Shown: in pieces, positions 26,079 through 40,834 of the stretch
Numbering within the stretch: position 1 is the stretch's first letter
How the letters are laid out: each line of letters begins with the position of its first letter
NCBI RefSeq assembly: GCF_040412425.1
Contig: NC_089788.1
Coordinates: 71,969,720-72,033,719, forward strand
Direction of reading: 5' to 3'
Length of the DNA: 64,000 nt
From: Macrobrachium rosenbergii
Lineage: Eukaryota; Arthropoda; Malacostraca; Decapoda; Palaemonidae
Notes under the pieces: model-generated
Told to the model about the DNA's origin: nothing
The model's input: only the letters and a program-made list of their open reading frames with translations
Database searches by the model: none
Made by a program: the position numbers and the translations under genes

Positions 26079-26080
<2 letters not shown>
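25751..26080. other. Unassigned sequence
   Basis: Nothing recognised. Confidence 0.5.

Positions 26081-26136
<56 letters not shown>
26081..26136. repeat. (CT)n microsatellite
   Basis: Perfect TC dinucleotides. Confidence 0.98.
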
Positions 26137-26140
<4 letters not shown>

Positions 26141-26244
26141 ACAGGTTTGTGGTGATTAGCGTATCCACAAAAGTGTGAAGAAGCCGAGAAGTCCAGAGAT
26201 CATAATAGTTATTAAAAACATGTGGTAAAAGTAAACAATAGGTT

Positions 26245-26330
26245 GTTTGTGTATATATATAAATATATATTTATGTTTATGTAATATATATATATATATA
26301 TATATTATATTTATGTAATATATATTTGTA

Positions 26331-26423
<93 letters not shown>

Positions 26424-26540
26424 AGTAAACCAATCTTCAAGCATAATTCACTTGAAATGTTTGACATGTATAGATATATATACAGTATTTATATATATAC
26501 AGTATATATATATACATTATATATATATACATATATATAA

Positions 26541-26571
<31 letters not shown>

Positions 26572-26573
26572 TA

Positions 26574-26640
<67 letters not shown>
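26245..26640. repeat. AT/GT compound microsatellite field
   Basis: Short AT blocks with TTTATG and TAATAT interruptions, a longer AT tract (26337-26382), a GT tract (26383-26421), then more AT blocks with ACAGTATAT and ACATTATAT spacers up to 26640. Confidence 0.95.
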
Positions 26641-26943
26641 TTTCAAGTAGGAGTATCTTCAAAAGCGGAAGGTTAGCTCAGCTTGATTTTTTGAGGTCAA
26701 ATAAGGTCAAGAGTTTTTCTTATACATTTAACCAAGGGAAATTCACCATTTGCTTTCAGAATGAATTTTTTGTCCCAGTCTCGTTTCTTGTATATTGTAG
26801 AATTGTATTCAGGTATAAATATTATTCAAAGAGTCATAATATGACACAAAACGCCTTTAAAACACTCACCTTAAAATCAGTTTTATGCTTGAAGTCGTAT
26901 TTTTATATGAAGAAAAACGAGCGGAGTAAGTTAGCGGAAATAT
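26641..26943. other. Unassigned sequence
   Basis: An open frame continues from the AT tract to 26945 but has no recognisable protein content. Confidence 0.45.
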
Positions 26944-27344
26944 AAACAAGTAAAAAATGGACTGAAATTTCTTCGGCGCAATCGAGTTTTCTGCACAGCC
27001 GCTTCGGCGTATACTCAAGGTCACCGAAAATGGATCTATCTTTCAGTGGTCTCAGTATAATGCTGTGTGAGCCGCGGCCCATGAAAGTTTAGCCACGGCC
27101 AGGTGGTGGCCTATCCTATATTGTTGCCATAAGCGCGATTATTTCTAAATTTAACCTTAAATTAAATAAAAACAGCTGAGGCTAGAGGGCTGCAATTTGG
27201 TATGTTTGATGACTGGAGGGCGGATGATCAACATGGCGATTTGCAGCCCTCTAGCCTCAGTAGTTTTTAAGATCTGAGGACGGACAGAATAAAATGCTGA
27301 CGGACAGACAAAGCCGGCACAATAGTTTTCTTTTAAAGAAAACT
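26944..27344 (-). repeat. Multi-hairpin interspersed repeat, copy 4
   Basis: Reverse-orientation copy with all blocks: CTTCGGCGCAATCGAG, TTTCAGTGGTCTCAGTATAA, GAGCCGCGGCCCATGAAA, inverted repeat GAGGCTAGAGGGCTGCAATT / GATTTGCAGCCCTCTAGCCTC (about 27177-27262), AAGCCGGCACAATAGTTTTC and GAAAACT. One arm of the end hairpin is mutated (GACTGAAATTTC). Confidence 0.88.
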
Positions 27345-30042
<2,698 letters not shown>

Positions 30043-30179
30043 GTGCATTACTATAACTTTATTGTGATCGAAAATAATGAGTAAATAAGCCACAGTTATG
30101 TAACTGATGAACTGCATTTTTTGTATTTTTTGGTATCTTGAAAAATACAGTTTATCAGTTATATTATTGTGGCTTTTTT

Positions 30180-30233
30180 ACACACACACACACACACACA
30201 TCTACATATATATATGTGTGTGTGTGTGTGTGC

Positions 30234-30300
<67 letters not shown>
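30180..30300. repeat. (AC)n-AT-(GT)n-(GA)n compound microsatellite
   Basis: A 21-bp CA run, a short spacer TCTACATATATATAT, a 26-bp GT run and a 61-bp GA run. The CA and GT runs are mutually complementary and could form a hairpin. Confidence 0.97.
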
Positions 30301-30304
<4 letters not shown>

Positions 30305-31028
30305 TGGAAATAACTAAACAGTATATCTTCAGTAATTTGCATGCACTGATCATTTTCGAGATGAAATTATGAAGCATATCACATAAGTGGCAGGGATTCA
30401 CCGATTATCAATACTGAGCAAGAATGAGTAAAATGTCCGTACATTAGTGGGTGTAGCCGGAAGCATTATAATTTTGATTATTTAATTGCGTTCAAATCAA
30501 AACCGAGGAAATTAACTTGTAGATTTGTAGCAGAACATTTGTGTGTTGAGGCAGTGACTCACAGTTACTTGATTTATGTAGGCGTAATTTTGTTTTGTAT
30601 AGTATTCCTTAATCACTTACTTTATTTAATTTTACGTTATTCTTCCTTCATTTTTCTTCCAGGGAAGTACAGCGCACTACGATATTGTTATTGCTGGACA
30701 GTATTTTCCGTAATTATGTAGACACTAGATTAGATATTTTATATATTAGGTAAAAGTAGTTTTATCTTAATCACCTTCTCTCTTGGAAAGCATGTGAAAT
30801 TGGTATTTAAGCTATCTATTCCGATAAAGCTTTATGTAACTGGAGTCTAAATAAGTATAAAATTATTTATTTTATCGAAGTATGCGCCAACAGTGTGTGT
30901 AAAATAACTATACGTACAAATCTGCATGTATGCATACTCTGAGTGTGATCACTTACAACAAAAAAATATAAATATACACATGGACTGGCACTGTGTATAT
31001 TTCTGTATACTTTCATTAGATAACGTGA
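30301..31028. other. Unassigned sequence
   Basis: Nothing recognised. Confidence 0.5.
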
Positions 31029-31101
31029 CAGGGACCACTCCGGTGACGTCACATTGACGTCATCACATTGAAGAAGATCCCACAACGCTGAAGTGGTCCC
31101 T
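31029..31101. promoter_or_regulatory. Hairpin enclosing two CRE-like octamers
   Basis: AGGGACCACT (31029-31038) and AGTGGTCCCT (31092-31101) are perfect inverted repeats. Between them TGACGTCA occurs twice, at 31044-31051 and 31055-31062, 11 bp apart centre to centre, about one helical turn. TGACGTCA is the consensus site of CREB/ATF bZIP factors. Function is inference; no transcription start is visible. Confidence 0.45.
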
Positions 31102-31433
31102 GGGAATGGTGGGCTTTTCTTTTGTCTAGGAGAAGTCGCATTGTTCGGAGACCCGATATTAGACCCGGAAGGACAATGGGTCTCAGGAATGCGATTTCAA
31201 AGATCCCAGCTGTCAGGTAAACAGACGCATGCACGCGGACGACCGGGGAAGCGATTTCATCATTCTGCGCAAGGAATATCATTGGTGTTCACCTGGAAGG
31301 TTCGTGGTTATTAGGTACTCTCTTTCGGACATGTTTGGTATTAAATGTTGTTCAGGTGGATGTTCTACTCTATAGGAAATTGCTTAAGGAGTTATTGAGC
31401 TTTTTGTTGTTCTGTTTGGTTGTTTTTACTTTG

Positions 31434-31434
<1 letters not shown>
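31102..31434. other. Unassigned sequence of higher G+C
   Basis: A 73-codon open frame beginning at a GTG (31093-31314) has no known similarity that I can recall. G+C is above the window average, so this is one of few places where an exon might lie, but evidence is weak. Confidence 0.3.

Positions 31435-31477
<43 letters not shown>
31435..31477. repeat. (AAT)n microsatellite
   Basis: Fourteen units, preceded by TGTTTTTACTTTGATAA, similar to the text before the AAT tract at 59935. Confidence 0.97.
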
Positions 31478-31478
<1 letters not shown>

Positions 31479-31611
31479 TTAACGAAATGTGGATATCATG
31501 ATCCGTAGAGTTTTTTTACAATTAGGTACACGTCAAAATTTAATAATCTGTTGTTATGCCAACGTTTCTCTCAGTTCCGACTGAGTATGGTCACGGCAGA
31601 GGGTGGGAGTC

Positions 31612-31612
<1 letters not shown>

Positions 31613-31645
<33 letters not shown>
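31613..31645. repeat. (AAT)n microsatellite
   Basis: Eleven units. Confidence 0.97.
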
Positions 31646-32063
31646 TGTACAATAAATCTGTATGCCTGTATGTTCATCAAACTCTCAGATTTCCGGACGA
31701 CCAAAGGAAGAAATAGTAGGAGTTATCATAAGGTAGTAATCATATTATATACTTTAATCCGATTTAAGATTCACTACTTTGCACTGAAACTTAATTAGCA
31801 TAATAGTGACGATGATATGATGATGGTGAAAAATACGAAAATTTTAATGCTGTTTTCATGTAATTTTTTCTTTTTATCTGGAAAATACAGTAAAAGCTCT
31901 CTTATATTGCTTCTTAATCAAAGGTGGGGAATAATTCTCCGCCAACAATACCATGAATTATTTTCATCCTAAATGGCTTCCTATTTGTTCCTTAGTTTTA
32001 TGGCTTTTCTTGGTTTTTGCTAAAAAATCCTGTTCGCTATCATTTGTCTCAGTATTCAGTACT

Positions 32064-32064
<1 letters not shown>
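31646..32064. other. Unassigned sequence
   Basis: Nothing recognised. Confidence 0.5.

Positions 32065-32136
<72 letters not shown>
32065..32136. repeat. (GA)n microsatellite
   Basis: Perfect GA dinucleotides, about 72 bp. Confidence 0.98.
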
Positions 32137-32138
<2 letters not shown>

Positions 32139-33198
32139 ATGGATCATTTCTGGGCTATACGATACATATATGGCTCTTGATCTGTGCTTTATTGGCAAGT
32201 GATGAATCACCAGCAGGATGTTAAAGAATATGTATCAATGTTTTGCTGGCTCAGTAGGGTGTTAAATTTGGAACTAATTTTGCAGTGTTTGACCACGCTC
32301 ACTTTTAATGCATTTGTTTCGTAACGGCACAAGGCCAACAACTGTTTGCTGATACTGAAAACAAATTATGGATATTGACCATTTTACAGTGTTCAGGATT
32401 GAGCCTTAACTAAAAGTTTTGTTGTTGTTTTCAGGGAAACAACACTTATTTTTCGTTTTACACAAACATTCATAACAGACTATTATGCCGCGCGGGAAAC
32501 GTTGCAGGGTTTGGCGGAACTATTTTGTCAAAAGTAAAATAGAGAACGAGGCAGGATGGAAGAACGGTAAGAAGAGAAGAACAATAAGAATCTGAATACT
32601 GTATGCAGAATTAGGTATCAGGAAATTCTGCTCTTGGAGTTGTTTTCTTAGTAATGTTAATTAAAAATGATGATGGTTAATAACGTGATATTGACTTCCT
32701 CGTCAATTTAATTTGGAAATTAATAAAACTGTAAAACCTGATGAAATTAGTGCAATTGCCAATGTGTTTTTATCATATTTATTTCAGAGAGAGGTAAATG
32801 TTTTTGTTAGAAAACAAGTAGAGCATATTACATGCCTTTTCACGAGTCGTCATATCTGTATACTACACATTCGTATTGATATCTAAGACTTCCAGTACGT
32901 TACACATGAATGGACATCAAAACCTCTCAGGACGATTACGTAGGACTTGGACCGTATGTTTTAGGCCTGTACTCAGTGAATCTTCATAGGCTTTGCTGAA
33001 TGAGTAAAAATTATGATTCCCCCCGTCGTACTGAATTCCCGGAAATACAGTTCTGTATCCTCTTAGTTTGTTATAGGATGATAAAAATGAGTGTTTCCTT
33101 TAAAGGAAGTTACAGTGATTGCATCGGTAATATATGTATGTATACACACACATATACATATACTTAAAAATCGCAGTAGATGCCCGTGTCTTCAGTAC
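32137..33198. other. Unassigned sequence
   Basis: No gene or repeat recognised. Confidence 0.5.
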
Positions 33199-33378
<180 letters not shown>

Positions 33379-34787
33379 CAAGTGAGAAGAGGAATGGCTG
33401 GGAGTATATCGAATCATTATTTGGTTTCAGCAAAATTAAAGATGAATGGGAGTTAAAAGTGGTGAAAAAAGGAGGTAAAAATGTGGATACAAATTTAATG
33501 AAGACAATTAAGTTTTATATGAAGGGAATGGGAAGAGCATAAAAGAAAAAAAATGGATGAAAATTGTGGTAGGCTAGAGGCACAAAGGCGGAAGAAATAA
33601 ATGAAGAGTATGTAAAATTCACCAGTTGAGTCATAGTGAGTGTTTGCTACCGAATTATTCTTGCAAGGTTGTTTTTCGTCTTAAATGTTAAGAGAACAAG
33701 AATTGAAGAAACACTGTAACAGAAGTGGAGAGCAAAGGACTTTGCATGAGGAAATGGAGAGAGTGTATTTCAAGTATGTAACAAGCACAGTTTTCATTGC
33801 GCTGATTAACATCATTGTGTTTCTTTTCTTTGTTTAGTGTCTTTATTGTTCAGCAGTTGCATTACTGAGTTTGTACTGCAGTTACCTGTCCAGGTCTCCC
33901 AAATGTTTTGATAATCTCTGCAAGTTTTTTGTCATTATTTGTGCAGATTGATGCAAGATTTGATACTTTTTTTTACCAAGGAGTAGATGGTAGAGGAAAC
34001 ACTTAAGTAAGAATTGTAAATACGTTTTGCTAAACTAGGGAGAACATTATATTGTGTAATAATTTCATTATGGCTATAGTAAAATAGTAGAATTCGTTAT
34101 CTTATTCACTTAACAAACGAATTTTTCTGTTATACTATTTAAAACTACACAATTTCCCCGCAGTATTTAAAACTTAGTATGATTCATTTAGTTGTATTAT
34201 CTGGTGGAATAAAAAGAGATTTAGCTATCGTCACTCGCATGATAGTTGTTACTAGATAATGCTATTCATTTAGCGACCGCGACTATTCCATTAGCATTAT
34301 GTGCTTAAACGAAAAAAAGGAGAGCTTGGGACAGTGCATTAGTAACAGACTCTCTCATATTCAATAGGAGGATTGGATGCCGAGTGCTTATTTAACAATA
34401 CTAACAGCGATAACACGGAGTCACTGTAATGTTTCATACACTTTCCCATTATGTCCTCGTTCTGCGTGTTTGAGGTAATTTAACCACAAGGGAGAAAAAG
34501 ACGTGAACTGATATGTTCTGGTATGGACAGAGTATGCTGGAGAATGCAGTTGGTTGTATTAATAATGTCCAATTCATTGAAGGGAACGTCACAACCTCGA
34601 TGACTTTCTTGACTAGTCGAAGTTGCTGCCACTACTGTTTAATTTTGACGACTTATCTGCTGTCATTTCGACCTGTTTTCTGAAAGTAGTCACGGTACCA
34701 TTAGTTTATGTAGCCCTCTCAAAACAACCGTGAACCTGGGCATTGGCGTATGAAACTAAACAATTATTTTATTCTTTACTGACAGTC
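33379..34787. other. Unassigned sequence
   Basis: The plus strand from 33379 to 33800 is purine-rich. It recalls the decayed LINE text elsewhere but shows no RT motif, so no assignment is made. Confidence 0.4.
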
Positions 34788-35014
34788 GTTTAGTTATGTC
34801 ATGTATCTATAAGATTTTTTCCCATGTTTAGTTATGTCAGGTATTGAAAGGATTTTTTCCCACGTTCAGTTATGTCATTATCTATAGGATTTTTTCCCAC
34901 GTTTAGTTATGTCATTATCTATAGGATTTTTTACCACGTTTAGTTATGTCATGTATCCCTAGGATTTTTTCCCACGTTTAGTTATGTCATTATCTAAAGG
35001 ATTTTTTCCCACAA
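34788..35014. repeat. Six-unit minisatellite, 37-40 bp
   Basis: Units carry TTTAGTTATGTCAT, TATCTATAGGATTTTTTCCC and ACG. Units differ by 1-4 nt indels and a few substitutions. Confidence 0.93.
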
Positions 35015-35458
35015 TATGAAGACCTTAAAATAAGGACTCATGAAAATATTTCTTCAAGGAGCCATGTTGCACACCATACCTGTTTACTTGTTTTGTTTTG
35101 TGGAAAACTTGGTAAAACTGGGTCATTTTAGTATGTTGTATGGGCGATTGGGAGAATCTACTCCTATTATTGCGATATTAATATAATTTAAGTTGAAAAG
35201 GGTACTGAGGAAATGGAAATATCGCTGGGAGCTATAAGTAAACTCCTGTGTTTGCTTGATTTTTTCAATCTAAGCTTTCATTGTTCATTTGTTCTATTTA
35301 TGGTGGTGGTATTTGAAAGTTCAAGGTAAACGGCATTCAAGATTCTTGTCAGATGGGATGGAATAAACGGAAGATAATGCAAATAGCATTTTCTATTTCT
35401 GTTCCAGCTCAAATTCCGCTCTTTTTTTTTTTTTTGTATAGAGAAGCGGCAAAATTTC
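35015..35458. other. Unassigned sequence
   Basis: A T-run near 35422-35435. Nothing else recognised. Confidence 0.5.
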
Positions 35459-35762
35459 TTTCTAGGGAAATCTAGCTCTTCGTTGGACTAGTCGGTAGAG
35501 TTCTCGGCTAGCACTCTGCTGGGCCCGAGTTCGAGTCTCCGCTCGGCCAATGAAGAATTAGAGGAATTTATTTCTGGTGATAGAAATTCATTTCTCGCTA
35601 TAATGTGGTTCGGATTCCACAATGAGCTGTAGGTCCCGTTGCTAGGTAACCAATTGGTTTTTAGCCCCGTAAAATAAGTCTAATCCTTCGGGCCAGCCTA
35701 GGAGAGCTGTTAATCAGCTCAGTGGTCTGGTTAAACTAGGTATACTTTTCTAGAGAAATCTA
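35459..35762 (+). mobile_element. tRNA-derived SINE, copy 1, with 16-bp target-site duplication
   Basis: The body (35475-35746) begins with a tRNA-like head: A-box-like TAGTCGGTAGAGT and B-box GAGTTCGAGTCTC about 35 bp downstream, then GGCCAATGAAGAATTAGAGG. A conserved body follows: TAATGTGGTTCGGATTCCAC, GTTGCTAGGTAACC, CCTTCGGGCCAGCC, TCAGTGGTCTGGTTAAACTA. Direct repeats TTTCTAGGGAAATCTA (35459-35474) and TTTCTAGAGAAATCTA (35747-35762) flank it with one mismatch. The second copy is at 56742-57045. It would be moved by a partner LINE; none is identifiable. Confidence 0.92.
35638..35650. promoter_or_regulatory. RFX X-box consensus within SINE copy 1
   Basis: GTTGCTAGGTAAC. Its reverse complement GTTACC-T-AGCAAC fits GTNRCC-N-RGYAAC at every fixed position. 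RFX factors bind this in ciliary and other genes. Function here is inference. Confidence 0.5.
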
Positions 35763-36621
35763 ATCCTGTCATAACTCTTAGATTTATAACCTTTTAGACT
35801 CATACGGGCTTTATTTACAGCTGGACTTAATAAAGCAATACTGTAATCACTCCTTGCATTTGTCTTCTTTTAAGGACGTGACATAAAAAGATAAAGTCGA
35901 ACCGAAAATACACGCGTACCAAACCGCCTCATTACGAAGAACGACAAAGCCAATTTAGTACCGAGAAAATGAAAGGCTTGAACCTACGTCCTGTAATTAC
36001 AAAGCGTACGCAGCCGAATGGAGTGGACAGATCACGTGATGGGGACATAAAACAAGTGAAATGGAGATTAATGTTATTCACTGAAGGGTTTAGGAGGTGG
36101 GACTAAGAGGGGGGAAAACCTCGCAAGGGGTTGAAAGGTTGAGACATTGTTGTTAGGCTGTGATGTAGGACTAAGGATGTGAGGAATAATAAAACCTGAA
36201 CAAATAGCTTGCTGGAAATTAAGAAATATATATAAAGCAGAGAAATTGATATGTATCGTCAGGAATTTCGTGGGTGGCTGCCTTTATGTAGACTTTCTTG
36301 ATGCGAGAAAGATTTAGGTGGTGTCTGCCTAAAAAAGATGTTGAAAATGTGGCTACATAATTTTATTTAGTCTCTTGTAGGGTAGCGTAGAAAATTTTCA
36401 GGCCACGAAGAAAGAACTTGTATGATTTTCTTTACTTAATGAGCGCTTTCCAGTCAAGAGCAAGGTTAATTTTTACCTGGAACACGTACTGATTTTGGGT
36501 AAAAACGGTTCCTTAGCGCACCGGAATTATTCCTTGTGTGATGACTTCCTTCTTTATAATCTGAACGAAAGAAATGAAGATTGGTCATACGAGTATCGTT
36601 CATGTACTGTTTAGAGGTCTC
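35763..36621. other. Unassigned sequence
   Basis: Nothing recognised. Confidence 0.5.
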
Positions 36622-36689
36622 CAGCGGATCCAAAAAAATTCATGGGGCCGGGGCACCAATTTTCATATTATATATACATATATATAGTA

Positions 36690-36764
<75 letters not shown>

Positions 36765-36944
36765 ACTATCTATCTATGTATCTATCTATCTATATATATT
36801 ATTCCTTTAAACGATTTTTTTATTTTTATCCCATTTTTATAGTTATTTATGTTATTATCCAAATCTTCAATGTTCTTATTTTATTATTTTTCATGGGGGG
36901 CACGTGCCGGACGCTCCCCCCCCCCTCCCCTCGATCCGCTAGTG
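36622..36944. mobile_element. Candidate short DNA transposon with terminal inverted repeats
   Basis: CAGCGGATCCA at the left end (36622-36632) matches the reverse complement of CGATCCGCTAG at the right end (about 36932-36942). G-rich text follows the left end (CATGGGGCCGGGGCA) and C-rich text precedes the right end (CGCTCCCCCCCCCCTCCCC). Short elements with GCGGATC(C/T)A termini and G/C-run subtermini occur in many invertebrates, in my memory with hAT-like ends. An AT tract (36694-36759) and CTAT units (36767-36795) fill the centre. I could not find a clean 8-bp target duplication. Confidence 0.5.
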
Positions 36945-37391
36945 AGCTGGCCGTATGGCTCCGAGGCATTGGCTAGTTGGGATTATGTAATTATTGTACA
37001 TAGAGAGACATTTTTCCTACAGTCTTGAATTATGGAAATACGAATGATGACTTTTTCTGTCTGACTTATTTTTTTTCAATCTACAGAAGTTGTGTTCTAA
37101 AATTTTGCAGACGGGTAATATTTATCATAAAATGCTCTTAAATATATATAAATATTTGGTAAATTTCCATCACTGTGATATCATCGTTTTAGTTGTCGAA
37201 AAGACTTTTTATCTGGGAAAATATGTATGTATGTGATAACAGTTATCTATGTGGTAAGTTTTTTGTCGCTCGTATAATGTAATAATTACAATTATTGTGT
37301 TGAGGGCGAACGATGAATCGCTAAACTACACAAAAATATAGTTACTGAAGACTTACAATACACGAGGTACCGTTACGATCAGGAACAATTG

Positions 37392-37394
<3 letters not shown>
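36945..37394. other. Unassigned sequence
   Basis: Nothing recognised. Confidence 0.5.

Positions 37395-37457
<63 letters not shown>
37395..37457. repeat. (GA)n microsatellite
   Basis: Perfect GA dinucleotides. Confidence 0.98.
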
Positions 37458-37459
<2 letters not shown>

Positions 37460-37991
37460 AGTATATACATTTATCATCTGGCATTAACGCCACGTTTTTT
37501 CTTGGTGAGTTCGAGGAGGCAAGTGAGTGTTCCCAGTTAATCTACGATATTTGCATATGTGTTAAGAAACCACTTGAATGGTTATATACGTCTGAAAATA
37601 GCTCACTAAATGGAATTCACCAGATTGAGAGCAGATTGGGAAATAGAAGTTTCCTCAGAAAATAGAAGGGCGTGGGCGTGATACCACTTGAATCAGATTA
37701 GATATTACTGAACAATAGGATGTTTAAAGTATTCCAGTGGATGAGTTAATCCCGGATTGACGTCAGCCACTGTTTTTTTTCCCCAGGTGATAATAATGGG
37801 TCAAAGGTTTTTATATTGAATTTATAATTTTTCCTTGAAAGGGAAATATTTTTCCTTCGTCACAGAAATATTGCATTCGTTGTCTTCTCTCAATAATACC
37901 AGTTGCTATTCGTGGAGACCGAATTAAAAACAATGTGTAGTGTCATGTCCTTAATTGTTCGCTGCTTATTTTAATGCCTATTTATTCAAGG

Positions 37992-37996
<5 letters not shown>
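37458..37996. other. Unassigned sequence with one CRE-like octamer
   Basis: TGACGTCA at 37758-37765. An open frame continues from the GA tract to 37665 and is not credible. Confidence 0.45.

Positions 37997-38052
<56 letters not shown>
37997..38052. repeat. (CT)n microsatellite
   Basis: Perfect CT dinucleotides ending in a short C-rich stretch. Confidence 0.98.
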
Positions 38053-38054
<2 letters not shown>

Positions 38055-38778
38055 CCACCCCCGAAGGGAAGCAGTAGTGACGTCATCGTGCTCCATGGGG
38101 CACACTTTAGGTAATAGTAAAGGTTCTTTTGTCAAGTCCTGCGACCCTTCCCTGCACCCGCTTTTGAGACTTCTCCTTTTTATCCGTTCCAGGTTCCTTT
38201 CTTCCACTAAACTGTCCTGCCCCTTCTACCTGACATTTTCTTCATCCTTTCAAGGAGGTTCCCGTTGGGGATGAGTGGGGGGCGTCTTCTTAATTCCTCG
38301 GAGCGTCCTTTTGAGTTCGAGGCACAATCAAGAAGTCTGCATTATTGCTTTTTCTTCGGAGTGAATTTCCTGTCCTTGCACTTAGGAAAAGGTACCATAC
38401 CTGGCACTGGGGTCGTTGCTTTGAGGTATTAATGGGAGCCGTGGTGTGATTTTTAAATTCCCGAAGATTTCTGGACCGTAAAGGCAACTGTATGGTTACT
38501 GACACTGATATCTCAAAGAAGGAACCATCCTTTAAGAGGTTTACCGTCGATTCTAGGGGTTCTGGGGCAAGACTTTCGACGTTATATCCAATTTCTCCGA
38601 CATTATAATTAGAACGGGGATGTTTCTCTCTTTTAATACTCTCATTCTCATCGAGGAGGTTTCACCTGTATGTAGGGTAAGGGGTGGAAATTAAGGAGTC
38701 AGTTTTCACTGGTATGTTAGTGGAGAAATGGAGATGACTGAATGAAGTGACAAAGATCATTGGTAGAAGCATTGCTGC
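38053..38778. other. Unassigned sequence, possible upstream remnant of LINE fossil C
   Basis: TGACGTCA at 38078-38085. The last 100 bp may belong to the adjoining RT fossil, but no upstream motif could be placed with confidence. Confidence 0.4.
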
Positions 38779-39000
38779 CAGGAAGGTGTTCCTTAGGGTA
38801 GAGTGCTTAGTGCCATAATTTTTCTGGCAGTGGTGTATCATCTGTCATTCCTAGCGAAGTAATAAGCAAACTGTTTGTAGGTGATGCATCAACGAACTTT
38901 GTTGTGTCTCTGGTATCCGTAGCAGAAAGGACACTCCGATTAATGATAAGCTGGGACGGGAATCAGGGTTTTCTTCATCTTTATGGGCAGAGCTACGGTT
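38779..39000 (+). pseudogene. Jockey-like reverse transcriptase fragment (LINE fossil C)
   Basis: From 38779 the plus strand reads QEGVP*GRVLSAIIFLAVV. This is RT motif B (x-GVPQGSVLSPxLF) with Gln changed to a stop (TAG 38794-38796). After a frame change, KLFVGDASTNF (38868 on) occupies the F/YADD catalytic position with Ala-Asp altered to Val-Gly, followed by VAERTLRLMISW and NQGF, matching the usual spacing to the next motif. Stops and lost catalytic residues show decay. Family assignment is by remembered motif pattern. Confidence 0.75.
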
Positions 39001-39254
39001 AGGTTTATGCATTTTGTCATAATTCAGATTAACAATCGTATGCCGACCAGCTGGTCTTCTAAGGCAGATAAAATTCTTAAGGCAGGTTCATATTTCATTC
39101 TGTTTTTAAATAATTTTCATCATCTGATGTATATATGATTTTATTTATATCGACTCAGAATACAGTACTGACATTTTTATCGTTAACTGATGGAAAGTCA
39201 TACTTTCTCTCCACTTAGTGACCCTGTTTACTGTGACGCCAGCTACTTCACAAT

Positions 39255-39258
<4 letters not shown>

Positions 39259-39323
<65 letters not shown>
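39259..39323. repeat. (CT)n microsatellite
   Basis: Perfect CT dinucleotides. Confidence 0.98.
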
Positions 39324-39327
<4 letters not shown>

Positions 39328-40249
39328 AGTTTTTCTAAGTGTGACCATAGAGTAGTATATTTCAGACTAACGAAGAGAAAATAATATGAAAATTCATTAT
39401 TCTTTCATAATATTGATATTGCAGATAATTTAAAAAAGGAACATTTCCCCATAGTTTAATACAAGATTTACATACATACAACACTAGTATGTGTTTCATA
39501 CTTCGTTATCTGTTTTTTGAGATATGTATATTTTGTATTTCTAGCACGTAACTAAATTCATTATGAATACTCGAAGCTAGAAAAAGAAAAACGCTTAATT
39601 TGGGAAGACGACGACAGAAATATCAATCATTTTACGAGAGTAAATGTCCAGACTACAATGTGACATCCCAGCTTTCATATTCTTTTTCCACTAAGGTTTG
39701 TTGAGCTTCACCAAATTGAAACCTAACATGGACTGAAATTTTGGGAGACGAGTTGCATTCACCGGTGGCGGATATACCAATAGAGTGTGTGTGTGTAATT
39801 TACGGCTGTTAATGAATTCAGCGGAACTGTAAAAATGGACAAGCTTAGGTAATCATCTCATTATCGGCTTGTTGGGGCAAAGGATTTATCGATGGCTACG
39901 TAAAGATTCCCGGTTGGCGAATTAATTAGCGCGGTGGGCAAGATCACCTAAGGTTTCCCGTTTATTATAGAATGCCGTGTACGCGATAAGGAACTTTATT
40001 GTGTTGCACACGGTAATAATACGGCCAGGGTATAATGCATCAGAGGAATCTAGGAGGACGTTAGATTTTTAATTGACGAAATAGCCATTGTCCCTTCCGG
40101 CAACTGCGTATATTCTCAAGCATTTCATACGGGGCTCATATGCGACCTGGGTTAATGGCTTCATTTAGAAGCCTTTTTGACATTCAGTAGTCCTAATACT
40201 GATGAATTATGAAGTGATTGCCGTGTTTTAACATGATAGTAAGTTCGGT

Positions 40250-40252
<3 letters not shown>
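39324..40252. other. Unassigned sequence
   Basis: Nothing recognised. Short GT run at 39785-39796. Confidence 0.5.

Positions 40253-40834
<582 letters not shown>

Noticed and set aside
31093..31314. 73-codon open frame starting with GTG
   Set aside because: No ATG start, no domain and no splice or promoter context beyond weak G+C.
35475..35560. Functional tRNA gene
   Set aside because: The tRNA-like head has mismatched stems and continues into a conserved SINE body flanked by target duplications.
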